Assembly: GCF_021568775.1 (NCBI RefSeq)
Contig: NZ_JAKGSG010000025.1
Coordinates: 310,640-374,639, forward strand
Direction of reading: 5' to 3'
Origin: Antribacter soli
GTDB lineage: Bacteria; Actinomycetota; Actinomycetes; Actinomycetales; Cellulomonadaceae
Length of the DNA stretch: 64,000 nt
Shown: positions 18,222 through 26,910 of the stretch, in pieces
Layout of the letters: each line of letters starts with the position of its first letter
Position numbering within the stretch: position 1 is the stretch's first letter
Translations under genes and position numbers: made by a program
Notes under the pieces: generated by a model
The model's database searches: none
Told to the model about the DNA's origin: nothing
The model's input: the letters and a program-made list of their open reading frames with translations, nothing else

Positions 18222-18442
18222 CCGAGGCCGTCACGGTGGCCGATCAGCCTCCACCGCGCGACCCGGGCCACGTCCACTCCCGAACCTGGAGGACCAGATG
18301 CCCACCGCACCCATCGCGGTCACCGGTGTCGCGGGCGGCGAACGAGCGCACCAGCCCGGTCGACGGCCAGAGCTCGAGGTCGATCACGTCGCGCATCGCC
18401 TCTTCGACGTCCACCACGGTGGTGGGCGACGGGCCCATTCCC

Positions 18443-18691
18443 TCAGCGGGAGGGGCCGCGACTTCCTGCCCGACGCTTCTCCAGGGTGTGGACCGAGACA
18501 CCCAGCAACTCCGCGGCCTGTTGCGGCGTGAAGCAACCCATCACGGGAAGCGTGAGGTGCCGAGCAGGCTGCCGGTTCGAATGGTGCCAGCGGCTCATGC
18601 ACCTCAGGTACTCAGGTCGGGCCGCAGCGGCTCGGCTCCCGCCGCCCCGTCGGGGCCATGCCCCGCACCGAGCCCGTGAAAGCGTGTCCAA
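18443..18691 (-). pseudogene. fragment of an excisionase/MerR-type HTH protein
   Basis: On the minus strand, FTPQQAAELLGVSVHTLEKRRA reads as the helix-turn-helix of an HTH_17/MerR-type DNA-binding domain. The frame then runs into low-complexity sequence and stops; a neighbouring frame continues without a wing or dimerisation domain. The upstream part overlaps repeat copy A (18652-18774). Probably a degraded or truncated gene. The rest of the 870-bp gap from 18222 to 19092 contains no other gene that I can support. Confidence 0.35.
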
Positions 18692-18774
18692 TTCGCGTCA
18701 CCCCCAAGGGGTCACGAACCGGTTGCTGCAGGTCACGGGCTCGTTACTTGGGAACGAAGTACTCTCGGTGTGAG
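18652..18774 (+). repeat. interspersed hairpin repeat, copy A
   Basis: Starts GGGGCCATGCCCCGCACCG and ends near CGAAGTACTCTCGGTGTGA. The left ~65 bp match copy C (53974-54046) almost base for base, and both halves match copy B (48126-48225) more loosely. The core is an inverted repeat in which ACCCC pairs with GGGGT inside an outer TTCG/CGAA stem (18692-18718). It could be a small mobile repeat, a transposon end or a structured RNA. Confidence 0.55.
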
Positions 18775-19016
18775 GTTTCTCGGCCGGATGATCACCCGCC
18801 CGAACCCCATCGTGTTGTCCGTTCAGCCGCCGTTGACGGCTCCGTCCAGTGCGGTGGTCCGGGCCTGGAGGAAGGCCTGCGAGACGACGGCCGAGGCCGG
18901 GCCGAAGCCGGCAGGCCTACTTCTCAGCCCAGGAACCTGCGGGCGTTCTGGATGCCCTGTTACTCCACGACCGGACGGATGGCGACCGATCGGCTCTCTC
19001 CGCCACGCGGTCTCCC

Positions 19017-19045
19017 TTGACAATTTTTCTGAGTCCGCTCATGAT
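19017..19045 (+). promoter_or_regulatory. promoter for the hydrolase/oxidoreductase operon
   Basis: A consensus -35 box TTGACA (19017-19022) is followed after 17 bp by CATGAT (19040-19045, 4 of 6 matches to TATAAT). The start codon at 19093 lies about 40 bp downstream with CAGGAG before it. The position suits transcription of the genes from 19093 to about 23.6 or 24.3 kb. Confidence 0.5.
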
Positions 19046-19092
19046 TGAGCCAACTCGGCTTCATCAAGCCGGACGAGACCCAGGAGAGCGAC

Positions 19093-19944
19093 ATGTCGCA
19101 GCAAGGAACGGCGCAGGGCTACGCGGAAGCACCGACGCGCACGGTCGCGGCGGCGGGCGCCCTGTTCGCCTATCGCGAGCTCGGCCCGCAGACGGGCACT
19201 GCGCTGGTCCTGCTGACGCACCTCGGGGCGAACCTCGACGGCTGGGACCCGCGCATCGTCGACGGGCTCGCACAGGATCACCGCGTCATCGCTGTCGACT
19301 ACCGCGGCGTCGGCGGATCCACAGGACGAGTTCGCTCCTCGATGGAGGAGATGGCCGACGACGTCGTGGCTCTGCTCGGGGCGCTCGGCCACGACCGCGT
19401 GGACATGCTCGGCCTGGCGGTCGGCGGGATGGTCGCCCAAGCGGTCGCCGCGCGGGCACCGCGGCTGATCGCCCGGCTCATCCTCGCCAGCACAGGACCG
19501 GCAGGCGGGCCCGGCCTTGCCGCGATGACCGGCACCGCGATCACCACGGGGCTGCGCGCAGCACTCACGCTCAATGACCCGAAGACGCCGCTGTTCTTCA
19601 CCTCCACGGCCACCGGGAAGAGCGCCGCCCGCGCCTACCTCGCGCGCCTGAAGGAACGCACGACGGGGCGCGACAAGGCCGTGAGCCCGGGGACGTACCA
19701 CGCGCAGCTGACCGCGATCCGCCGCTGGGGGCTGCAGGCTCCCGCCGAGCTGTCGGCGGCCGTCGGCCGGGTGCTCATCGTCCACGGCGACAGCGACCGG
19801 CTGGTGCCACCCGCGAACGCCACCGAGCTGGCCCGGCTCCTACCCGCCGCGACCGTGACGGTGTACCCGGACTCCGGCCACGGCGCCGTCTTCCAGTACC
19901 ACCGCGAGTTCGTCGACGCCGCGCGCGACTTCCTCCACCGCTAG
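19093..19944 (+). CDS. alpha/beta-hydrolase-fold protein with the nucleophile Ser replaced by Ala
   Basis: A 283-residue alpha/beta hydrolase-fold protein, paralogous along its whole length to the product of 21070-21936. The acid (HGDSDRLVPP) and His (PDSGHGAVFQ) positions are kept. At the nucleophile elbow it reads LGLAVGGMVAQ where the paralogue has FSFSLGGMVAQ, so GxSxG has become GxAxG (codon GCG). It may be non-hydrolytic, a cofactor-free catalyst relying on His/Asp, or a binding protein. The ATG at 19093 has CAGGAG upstream. It begins a same-strand run of six genes. Confidence 0.88.
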   Translation: MSQQGTAQGYAEAPTRTVAAAGALFAYRELGPQTGTALVLLTHLGANLDGWDPRIVDGLAQDHRVIAVDYRGVGGSTGRVRSSMEEMADDVVALLGALGHDRVDMLGLAVGGMVAQAVAARAPRLIARLILASTGPAGGPGLAAMTGTAITTGLRAALTLNDPKTPLFFTSTATGKSAARAYLARLKERTTGRDKAVSPGTYHAQLTAIRRWGLQAPAELSAAVGRVLIVHGDSDRLVPPANATELARLLPAATVTVYPDSGHGAVFQYHREFVDAARDFLHR

Positions 19945-20018
19945 CTCCCGCCGCGGCACTCATCCGCCAGCAGAACAAGCCAACAGCACACACCATCAAA
20001 CCCAGAAGGAAACCCACC

Positions 20019-21014
20019 ATGCGCGCGTTCGTCATGACCAAGTACAAGGAGCCGCTGCAGGAAGCGGACGTCCCGGAGCCCGTCGTCGGCGAGCACGACG
20101 TGCTGGTCCAGGTCCAGGCCGCCGGGCTCAACACCGTCGACGAGAAGATCCGGTCGGGAGCGTTCAAGTCGTTCCTGCCGTACGAGCTGCCGCAGGTCAT
20201 GGGCAGCGACGTGGCCGGAACGGTGATCCGCGTCGGCGCGAAGGTGCGGGAGTTCGCCCTCGGCGACCAGGTGTATGCCCAGCCCCGCATGGACCGCATC
20301 GGGACCTTCGCCGAGCGCATCGCAGTGCACGAGGCCGACCTGGCGCTCAAGCCTGAGACGGCTTCGCTCGAGGAGGCGGGCTCGCTGCCGATGGTCGCTC
20401 TGACCGCGTGGCAGGCGCTCGTCGAGAGGGGCGACGTGCAGCCCGGGCAGCGGGTGCTCATCCACGGCGGCGCGGGCGGTGTCGGGAGCATAGCCATCCA
20501 GCTCGCCAAGCATCTCGGCGCCACCGTCGCGACCACGGCCAGCGCCGGCAACGCCGACTTCGTCCGGGAGCTCGGCGCGGACAGCGTCGTCGACTACCGC
20601 AACCAGGACTTCGAAGAGCTCCTGGACGGGTACGACCTGGTGCTGGACAGCGTCGGCGGTCAGAACCTCGAGAAGTCCCTGCGGGTGCTGCGCCCCGGCG
20701 GCAAGGCGATCGGGATCGTCGGACCGCCCGACGCCGCGTTCGCCCGCGAGAAGGGCCTGAACCCGGTGCTGCGCCTCGCGATGACCGCGCTCAGCAGCAA
20801 GATCCGCCGGCAGGCGCGCAAGCTCGGGGTGACCTACGAGTTCCTCTTCATGCGCGCCAGCGGCGACCAGCTCCGCCAGATCAGCGCCCTCGTCGACAAG
20901 GGCGTGCTGCGCCCCGTCGTCGGACGGGTCTTCGACTTCGACCAGACCGCGGCGGCCGTGCAGTCGCTCGGCAAGGGCGGCATCCGCGGCAAGGCCGTCA
21001 TCACCAGGGCCTGA
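20019..21014 (+). CDS. NADP-dependent zinc-independent oxidoreductase (quinone oxidoreductase-like MDR)
   Basis: A 331-residue MDR protein. The GroES-like N-terminal domain (VQAAGLNTVDEKIRSG, GSDVAGTVIRVG) is followed by a Rossmann domain with HGGAGGVGSIAIQLAK and LRPGGKAIGIVG. The structural and catalytic zinc ligands of alcohol dehydrogenases are missing, as in quinone or enone reductases. It lies between the two paralogous hydrolases, suggesting one pathway acting on a carbonyl or enone substrate. A similar enzyme is encoded at 27940. Confidence 0.9.
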   Translation: MRAFVMTKYKEPLQEADVPEPVVGEHDVLVQVQAAGLNTVDEKIRSGAFKSFLPYELPQVMGSDVAGTVIRVGAKVREFALGDQVYAQPRMDRIGTFAERIAVHEADLALKPETASLEEAGSLPMVALTAWQALVERGDVQPGQRVLIHGGAGGVGSIAIQLAKHLGATVATTASAGNADFVRELGADSVVDYRNQDFEELLDGYDLVLDSVGGQNLEKSLRVLRPGGKAIGIVGPPDAAFAREKGLNPVLRLAMTALSSKIRRQARKLGVTYEFLFMRASGDQLRQISALVDKGVLRPVVGRVFDFDQTAAAVQSLGKGGIRGKAVITRA

Positions 21015-21069
21015 CAGCCCTTCACACCATCCGCAAGACATCCGCAGGACCAGAAAGCAGGAGAACATC

Positions 21070-21936
21070 ATGAGCAGCAACGACACCTCGAACGAACCCG
21101 TCATCACCTCGTACGCGCAGGCCCCGGCCCGCACCGTCAACGCCGGCGGCGTCACGTACGCCTACCGGGAGCTGGGGCCGAAGGGCGGGATCCCCGTCGT
21201 CTTCTTCGTGCACCTTGCCGCGACCCTGGACAACTGGGACCCGCGGATCGTCGACCCCATCGCCGCCGGCCGTCACGTCATCACGTTCGACAACCGCGGC
21301 GTCGGGGCCTCGACCGGGAAGGTCCCGGACAGCGTCGAGGCGATGGCCGACGACGCCTACACCTTCATCAAGGCCCTCGGCTTCGAGAAGGTCGACGTCT
21401 TCTCGTTCTCCCTCGGTGGCATGGTCGCCCAGGACCTCGTGGTCAAGCACCCCGAGCTGGTCCGCAAGCTGGTCCTGACCGGCACCGGCCCCAGGGGCGG
21501 CAAGGACATCGACAAGGTCGTTGCCACCACCTACTGGGACATCCTGCGCGCGACGCTGACACGGTCCGACCCGAAGGAGTTCCTCTTCTTCAACCGCAAT
21601 GCCACCGGTAAGCCCGCCGCCCGTGCGTTCGTTGAGCGCCTGCAGGAACGCACCGTCGACCGCGACGCGGACATCTCGGTGAAGGCGTTCCGGACCCAGC
21701 TGACGGCGATCCAGAAGTATGGACGGTCTGCCCCGTCCGACCTGTCGAAGCTCACTCAGCCCACCCTGATCGCGAACGGTGACAACGACCGGATGGTTCC
21801 CTCGGTGCTCTCCGACGACCTGCACCGCCGCATCAAGGGCTCCGAGCTGGTCATCTACCCCGACTCCGGGCACGGCGGCATCTTCCAGTTCCACCAGGAG
21901 TTCGCCCCCGTCGCGGTCGAGTTCCTCGCCCGCTGA
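21070..21936 (+). CDS. alpha/beta hydrolase with intact catalytic triad
   Basis: A 288-residue protein. The nucleophile Ser is in FSFSLGGMVAQ, the acid in NGDNDRMVPS and the His in PDSGHGGIFQ, as in haloperoxidase/esterase-type hydrolases. It resembles the product of 19093 throughout, so the pair arose by duplication around the MDR gene. A good ribosome-binding region (AAAGCAGGAG) precedes the ATG. The substrate is unknown. Confidence 0.92.
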   Translation: MSSNDTSNEPVITSYAQAPARTVNAGGVTYAYRELGPKGGIPVVFFVHLAATLDNWDPRIVDPIAAGRHVITFDNRGVGASTGKVPDSVEAMADDAYTFIKALGFEKVDVFSFSLGGMVAQDLVVKHPELVRKLVLTGTGPRGGKDIDKVVATTYWDILRATLTRSDPKEFLFFNRNATGKPAARAFVERLQERTVDRDADISVKAFRTQLTAIQKYGRSAPSDLSKLTQPTLIANGDNDRMVPSVLSDDLHRRIKGSELVIYPDSGHGGIFQFHQEFAPVAVEFLAR

Positions 21937-21983
21937 CCCCGCCCACGATCCGACCGACCATCCGACCGACCGAAGGCAAGAAG

Positions 21984-22775
21984 ATGACTGCCATCCGCCC
22001 CTTCGCAACGAAGCCGTTCGTCTCCTCGATCCTGCTGTGGATGCGCACCGACCAGCCACGGCAGACAGGCATGGACCACTGGAAGGGCCCGCACTCCAAG
22101 ATCATCTCCGCGACCCCGGGGTTCGAGGAGTACCGCCAGATCCACCTCGCCGAGGACAACCCCGGGCTGTGGCCCGCGACCCGCGGCATCGAGACCACCA
22201 TCCCCGCAGACCGCCGGATCGACGGTGTCGCCGAGGTGACGTTCCGGTCGGTGCTGTCTCCGCTCTTGGGCCGCAAGCAGACCCGTCTGGCGTTCAAGGA
22301 CGAGGTGAACGTCTTCCGGCGGACCCTGCTCTACGCCGGGCCGCCGAGCTCGGCGCGCTGGTACGACGTCGCCGGGCCCGGCGAGAAGGCCGACGCCCGA
22401 GCCCTGGTCTACCTCCGACGACGGGACGGGGTCCGCACCGGCGAGTTCCGCAAGCACGTCAACGAGCTCGCCCGCACGCTCGCCGGCACGGGCCTGCTGA
22501 AGGAACTGCGGACCCAGGTCTTCATGCCCTGGAACGAGAAGCTCTGGGACACCCCGAACGTCGCGCACGACAACCCGGCCGACCAGCGGTTCCACGCCTC
22601 CCTCATCCTGGGCTTCACGGATCCGGCGGCGCGGGCGGCCTTCTTCAAGGGCCCCGAGGTCGAGAGCCTGTCGGACACGCTGGCTTCGTTTACCTCCGCC
22701 GTCCACGCCTACGAGGTCACCGACGCACTGACCTACGTGAAAGACGGCAAGGAGCTCCCGCACTACCAGCGATAA
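21984..22775 (+). CDS. EthD/dimeric alpha-beta barrel-like protein
   Basis: A 263-residue soluble protein. Segments such as SSILLWMRTDQPRQTGMDHWKGPHSKII and ATPGFEEYRQIHL resemble EthD-type alpha-beta barrels, with a second related module in the C-terminal half (QRFHASLILGFTDPAARAAFFKG). EthD-like proteins accompany oxidative degradation enzymes but usually have an undefined role. Its position in the redox operon, 48 bp after the hydrolase, supports a metabolic accessory function. Confidence 0.55.
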   Translation: MTAIRPFATKPFVSSILLWMRTDQPRQTGMDHWKGPHSKIISATPGFEEYRQIHLAEDNPGLWPATRGIETTIPADRRIDGVAEVTFRSVLSPLLGRKQTRLAFKDEVNVFRRTLLYAGPPSSARWYDVAGPGEKADARALVYLRRRDGVRTGEFRKHVNELARTLAGTGLLKELRTQVFMPWNEKLWDTPNVAHDNPADQRFHASLILGFTDPAARAAFFKGPEVESLSDTLASFTSAVHAYEVTDALTYVKDGKELPHYQR

Positions 22776-22858
22776 CGACATCGCTCGCACTGCGGCCGGT
22801 GGATCCACCCGCCGCACGCGGCGATCCACCAGCACAGCGATCCACCAGCAGAAAGTTC

Positions 22859-23599
22859 ATGAACATGCCGTCACTCAACGGAGCAGTCGTCCTGGTCACC
22901 GGAGCAAACGGTGGCATCGGCACCCACTTCGTCCACGATGCTCTCGCCCGCGGCGCCGCGAAGGTCTACGCCACCGCCCGCACACCCCGCACGTGGGACG
23001 ACGAGCGCATCGTCCCCCTCACGCTCGATGTCACCGACCCCGCGTCGATCGACGCGGCCGTCGTCGCCGCGCCGGACGTCACCGTGCTCATCAACAACGC
23101 GGGCGCGAACCCGCCGAGCGCGAGCCTGCTGGCGGTGACCGATGCGGACATCAGGGCGAACATGGAGACCAACTTCTTCGGGCCTGTCTTCCTCGCCCGC
23201 GCCTTCGCGCCGGTCCTGGCCGCCAACCCTCGGTCGATCCTCGTGGACGTGCACTCCGTCGCGAGCTGGCTGGGCTTCGGCGGCATCTACAGCGCCGCCA
23301 AGGCCGCACTCTGGTCAGCCACCAACTCCCTGCGTCTGGAGCTCGCACCCCAGGGCGTCCACGTGACCGGGGTGCACATGGGCTACGTCGAGACCCGGAT
23401 GGCCGCGCACGCCGACGGGCCCAAGATGGCGCCGGCCGACCTTGTGACGAAGGTCTACGACGCCGTCGAGGCCGACGAGTACGAGGTCATCGGCGACGAG
23501 CTGACCGCCCAGGTCAAGGCGGCGCTGAGCGCTCCGGTCGAGGCGCTCTACCCGGAGCTTCGCGACGCCGGGGCACCGCTGGCCGTCGTGGAAGAATGA
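22859..23599 (+). CDS. short-chain dehydrogenase/reductase
   Basis: A 246-residue SDR with cofactor motif TGANGGIG, NNAG, a catalytic Ser in VDVHSVAS and YSAAK (Tyr/Lys). The ATG at 22859 is used; a second ATG at 22865 is equally plausible. The 84-bp leader contains GCGATCCACCAGCA-type direct repeats. It is followed by a TetR gene and completes the operon. Confidence 0.92.
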   Translation: MNMPSLNGAVVLVTGANGGIGTHFVHDALARGAAKVYATARTPRTWDDERIVPLTLDVTDPASIDAAVVAAPDVTVLINNAGANPPSASLLAVTDADIRANMETNFFGPVFLARAFAPVLAANPRSILVDVHSVASWLGFGGIYSAAKAALWSATNSLRLELAPQGVHVTGVHMGYVETRMAAHADGPKMAPADLVTKVYDAVEADEYEVIGDELTAQVKAALSAPVEALYPELRDAGAPLAVVEE

Positions 23600-23643
23600 G
23601 CGCCGGCAGATCCGAGCCCGCTCAGCAACGAAGGAGGCCAGCC

Positions 23644-24258
23644 ATGCCACTCACCTCCAGGTCGCCCGCCAAGTCGCCCGGACGGCGCGAGCGGAACAAG
23701 CAGGAGAAGCTTGACCGCATCACCTCCGCCGCCAGTGAGCTGTTCGCCGAGCGCGGCGTCGACGAGGTCACCACCCAGGAGATCGCCGACAAGGCCGACA
23801 TCGGCGCAGGCACCCTGTTCCTCTACGCCAAGACCAAGGGCGAGCTCCTCCTGCTCGTGCAGAACTCCACCTACGCCGACGCGCTCGAACAGGGCAGGTC
23901 GGCGGCCGAGGGCATCACCGACACGCTCGACGCGGTGATGGCGATCGTCCGCCCGGTCGTGGAGTGCAACCGCAAGCAGGTCGACAACGGGCGGACCTAC
24001 CTGCGCGAGATCGTCTTCGGCGACCCCGCCGAACCCCACCACCGCGACGCCCTCACCCTGACCGTGCAGACCGAGGAAGCGATCGCCGCCGTCCTGCAGC
24101 GCGACGGGCGCACCAGCCCGCAGGACGCCGCGGCCCGGGCGCACATCGTCTCGGCCATCATGTTCATCAGCATGGCCGCGACCATCACCATCGCCAACCC
24201 GGTCGAGGACGTCGTGCAGGAGATCCGCAACCAGGTGCGGCTGGTCCTGCCGGAGTAA
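23644..24258 (+). CDS. TetR-family regulator
   Basis: A 204-residue protein with the N-terminal TetR HTH (RITSAASELFAERGVDEVTTQEIADKADIGAGTLFLYAKTKGELL) and a helical ligand domain. The ATG at 23644 has AAGGAGG upstream. Being last in the hydrolase/MDR/SDR operon, it is a likely controller of it, although no clear palindrome was found at the 19.0-kb promoter. It converges with the next TetR gene. Confidence 0.93.
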   Translation: MPLTSRSPAKSPGRRERNKQEKLDRITSAASELFAERGVDEVTTQEIADKADIGAGTLFLYAKTKGELLLLVQNSTYADALEQGRSAAEGITDTLDAVMAIVRPVVECNRKQVDNGRTYLREIVFGDPAEPHHRDALTLTVQTEEAIAAVLQRDGRTSPQDAAARAHIVSAIMFISMAATITIANPVEDVVQEIRNQVRLVLPE

Positions 24259-24274
24259 CACCTCGGACCCAGGG

Positions 24275-24841
24275 TCAGGGCTCGTACGGCGCGGTCAGGG
24301 CCCTGTGGGTCGACTCCAGGATCTTCTCCGACAGCTCCGTCCCCGCCGTCGCCCGGGCAAGGAGGATCGCACCGACCAGGGTGGCCACCATCGGCAGGCC
24401 CCCGTCGGTGTCGGCGGACAGCCATGCGGCGAAGTCTTCCACTCCGGCCGCGTACGTCTCACGCACCTTCCCGGCCGTGGGCATACGAGCCATGTCCCCT
24501 GCGAATCCCGCGTTGGGACAGCCGGTGCCGGGCTGGTCGCGGTGCTCGGCAGACAGGTAGAAATCGATGAGGGCGCCGCGCGCGGTGTCGCGATCGCCGT
24601 GGGCCTCATCGAACCCCGCCAGGAGTCGGTCCAGGTCCCCGAAAGCAGCCTGGGCCGCTTCGCCCACCAGGGCCTCCTTGGAGGGGAACTGCTTGTAGAA
24701 GCCGCCCGTGGTCAGGCCGATCGACTTCATGAGATCGGCGACGCTGATGCCGTTCACGCCGCGCTCCCGGAAGAGCTGGGACGCCGCGGCGACCGCTCGC
24801 CTGCGGTTCTCGATCGCCTCTGCCTGCGAAACGCGACTCAT
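24275..24841 (-). CDS. TetR-family repressor of the divergent SDR gene
   Basis: A 188-residue protein with the TetR HTH (AVAAASQLFRERGVNGISVADLMKSIGLTTGGFYKQFPSKEAL) and the AcrR/NemR-like C-terminal domain with GCPNAGFAGDM. It is divergent from the SDR at 25015. Two 22-bp palindromes in the intergenic region (24858 and 24942) have the same arms, and one lies over the SDR promoter -10, so the regulator probably represses itself and the SDR. The Cys in GTGCPN fits NemR-like electrophile sensing (inference). Confidence 0.93.
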   Translation of the reverse strand: MSRVSQAEAIENRRRAVAAASQLFRERGVNGISVADLMKSIGLTTGGFYKQFPSKEALVGEAAQAAFGDLDRLLAGFDEAHGDRDTARGALIDFYLSAEHRDQPGTGCPNAGFAGDMARMPTAGKVRETYAAGVEDFAAWLSADTDGGLPMVATLVGAILLARATAGTELSEKILESTHRALTAPYEP

Positions 24842-24857
24842 CGGCCACCCGCCCAGT

Positions 24858-24879
24858 TTAGATAGTTAGTCGCATCTAT
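24858..24879. promoter_or_regulatory. TetR operator 1
   Basis: A 22-bp inverted repeat with arms TTAGAT and ATCTAT separated by 10 bp, 16 bp upstream of the TetR start codon. It has the same arm sequence and spacing as operator 2. Confidence 0.65.
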
Positions 24880-24927
24880 CATACGGGACGCGTCAAGCGA
24901 CGGTTCCGTAGCTCGATCGCCACGCTG

Positions 24928-24963
24928 TTGACGGCTCCGCTTTAGATACTTATCGTAATCTAA
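24928..24963 (+). promoter_or_regulatory. SDR promoter with overlapping TetR operator 2
   Basis: The -35 box TTGACG (24928-24933) is followed after 17 bp by TATCGT (24951-24956). A 22-bp palindrome with perfect arms TTAGAT and ATCTAA (24942-24963) covers the -10 region. Repressor binding would exclude RNA polymerase. This region and 24858-24879 are visibly AT-richer than their surroundings. Confidence 0.65.
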
Positions 24964-25014
24964 CCAGGTCGGCGCTTCTCCCGGCCACGCATCCACCAGA
25001 GACGAGATCCACCC

Positions 25015-25806
25015 ATGACCACGCAGAACAAGAGCGCCGTCGTCACCGGCGCATCCGCCGGCCTGGGCGCCGCCTACGCACAGCGCCTTGCCGACCGGGG
25101 CTACGACCTGATCCTGGTGGCCCGCAACACCGCGCGGCTGGAAGCGCTGGCGTCGGACCTCCGCAGCCGCACCGACCGCACGGTGGACGTTGTCACCGCC
25201 GACCTCACCGATGCGTCGCAGATCGCCGTGGTCGAGGAGCGGCTACGGACCGACGCGAGCATCGAGGTGCTGGTCAACAACGCCGGCGGGTCGCTGTTCG
25301 CCCCGGTGGCAGCCTCTGACGCCGCAATCTCCGAGGCGCTGATCAACCTCAACGTGACTTCGCTGACCAGGCTGACCACCGCCGTCCTGCCGGGCCTGAT
25401 CGCCCGCGGGCGCGGCACCGTGGTGAACGTCTCGTCCGCCCTGGCGCTCAACATCCTGCCCGTCAGCGCCGTCTACAGCGGCACCAAGAGCTACGTCCTG
25501 ACGTTCACCCAGGCCCTGCAGCAGGAGCTCGCCGAGAGTCCCGTCACGGTGCAGGCCGTGCTGCCCGGCGCTGTCCGCACGGAGTTCTGGGACGGCTCCG
25601 GCCTCGACCTCGCGGCACTTCCCGACGAGTGGATCATGAGCGCGGACGACGCCGTCGACGCAGCCCTCGCCGGCCTTGACGCCGGGGAGCCCGTCACCAT
25701 CCCGTCACTGCCGGAGATCGGCGACTGGGAGTCGTTCGAGAAGGCGCGCCAGGCGCTCGTCCCGAACCTCTCGCAGCGAACCCCGGCCGCTCGCTACCGC
25801 GGCTGA
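25015..25806 (+). CDS. short-chain dehydrogenase/reductase under TetR control
   Basis: A 263-residue classical SDR. The cofactor motif is TGASAGLGAAYA, then NNAGG, the catalytic Ser is in NVSSALAL, and the Tyr and Lys are in YSGTKSYV. The sequence is of the DltE/YqjQ-like type (DLILVARNTARLEALA). It is transcribed from the operator-overlapped promoter at 24928-24963 and probably reduces a carbonyl compound sensed by the adjacent TetR. Confidence 0.92.
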   Translation: MTTQNKSAVVTGASAGLGAAYAQRLADRGYDLILVARNTARLEALASDLRSRTDRTVDVVTADLTDASQIAVVEERLRTDASIEVLVNNAGGSLFAPVAASDAAISEALINLNVTSLTRLTTAVLPGLIARGRGTVVNVSSALALNILPVSAVYSGTKSYVLTFTQALQQELAESPVTVQAVLPGAVRTEFWDGSGLDLAALPDEWIMSADDAVDAALAGLDAGEPVTIPSLPEIGDWESFEKARQALVPNLSQRTPAARYRG

Positions 25807-25923
25807 CCGCCGCTCCGATGCGCCGTCGAACACCCCCGACCTGCCCACCTGTACTGCCTGACAAACACCGGCGATACCGGTCCTGGCGAGCCGGCACGCC
25901 CCCATGGCCCCTGGAGGTGCCAC

Positions 25924-26841
25924 GTGTCTGAACACACTGTTGTTGAGCTGAGCCCCGAAGCGATCGAGTTCGCGGACTTCATGGCCGGACTGGCGATTCC
26001 CGAGTCCGAGGTGGAGGCGATGCGCATCGTGACGGAGAGCGTCCATCTCACGGCCCGCGAGCCGGAAGGTGTCACCTATCGGGAGGTGGACGCGGGCGGC
26101 GTCCCGGGCATCTGGTGCGAACCCGTCGGCTCCAACACCGACCACGTCCTCCTGCACGGTCACGCCGGCGGCTCCGTCCTGTCGTCGGCGTTCGTCGACC
26201 GCAAGCTCGCCGGCCACATTGCCAAGGCCGCCGGGGCCCCCGTGCTGGTCCTGGACTTCCGGCGCGCTCCGGAACACAAGTACCCCGCTCAGGTGGACGA
26301 CGCCGAGACGGCCTTCAACTGGCTGCTGTCCGAGGGGTACGAGCCTGGAAACATCATCACGACCGGGCACTCGATCGGCGGGTTCATCGCCGTCGCCCTG
26401 GCGCTTCGCCTCCGCGACAAGAAGCAGCCGCTGCCCGGTGCCATCGTGTCGATCTCTCCCTGGTGCGACCTCGAGATCGCCAACGAGACGATCGCGACGA
26501 ACGCCGAGACGGACAAGATTCTCAGCAAGGATCTGCTGGAGCTCTTCCGGGACGCCTGGATCGGCGGCACGGGCATCGAGTTCACGGACACCAGGATCAA
26601 CCTGAACCGGTCCGACCTGACCGGCCTGCCCCCGACCCTCGTCTCCTGGGGGACGTACGAGGTCCTGGCCGGCGAGGACGAGGAGTTCGCCGCTCGCGTC
26701 AAGGACGCCGGGATCGACACGGCGACCGTCGTGGTCCCGGGAGGCCAGCACTCGTACGTCTACGGTGCAGGCCGGGTCCCGGAGGCCGACGCCGCCATCG
26801 CACAGATCGGCGCGTGGGTCCGCGAGAAGGCGAAGACCTGA
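25924..26841 (+). CDS. alpha/beta hydrolase, hormone-sensitive-lipase (group IV esterase) type
   Basis: A 305-residue protein starting with GTG behind GGAGG. The oxyanion region reads LHGHAGGSVLSS in place of the usual HGGG. The Ser nucleophile is in TGHSIGGF, an Asp lies in the C-terminal third and the His is in PGGQHSYV. RRAPEHKYPAQVDD is typical of the HSL family. It is separated from the SDR by 117 bp and ends in a strong hairpin terminator. Confidence 0.9.
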   Translation: MSEHTVVELSPEAIEFADFMAGLAIPESEVEAMRIVTESVHLTAREPEGVTYREVDAGGVPGIWCEPVGSNTDHVLLHGHAGGSVLSSAFVDRKLAGHIAKAAGAPVLVLDFRRAPEHKYPAQVDDAETAFNWLLSEGYEPGNIITTGHSIGGFIAVALALRLRDKKQPLPGAIVSISPWCDLEIANETIATNAETDKILSKDLLELFRDAWIGGTGIEFTDTRINLNRSDLTGLPPTLVSWGTYEVLAGEDEEFAARVKDAGIDTATVVVPGGQHSYVYGAGRVPEADAAIAQIGAWVREKAKT

Positions 26842-26869
26842 CCGGTCCGGCTTCAGCGCCACCTGTGCG

Positions 26870-26908
26870 GCCACCGCACCTGCACCGCAGAGGGGTAGGT
26901 GCGGTGGC
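26870..26908. terminator. bidirectional terminator between the esterase and the GlxA-type gene
   Basis: A perfect 12-bp stem (GCCACCGCACCT and AGGTGCGGTGGC) with a 15-base loop sits between the convergent genes, 28 bp past one stop and 2 bp from the other. Confidence 0.7.
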
Positions 26909-26910
26909 GC

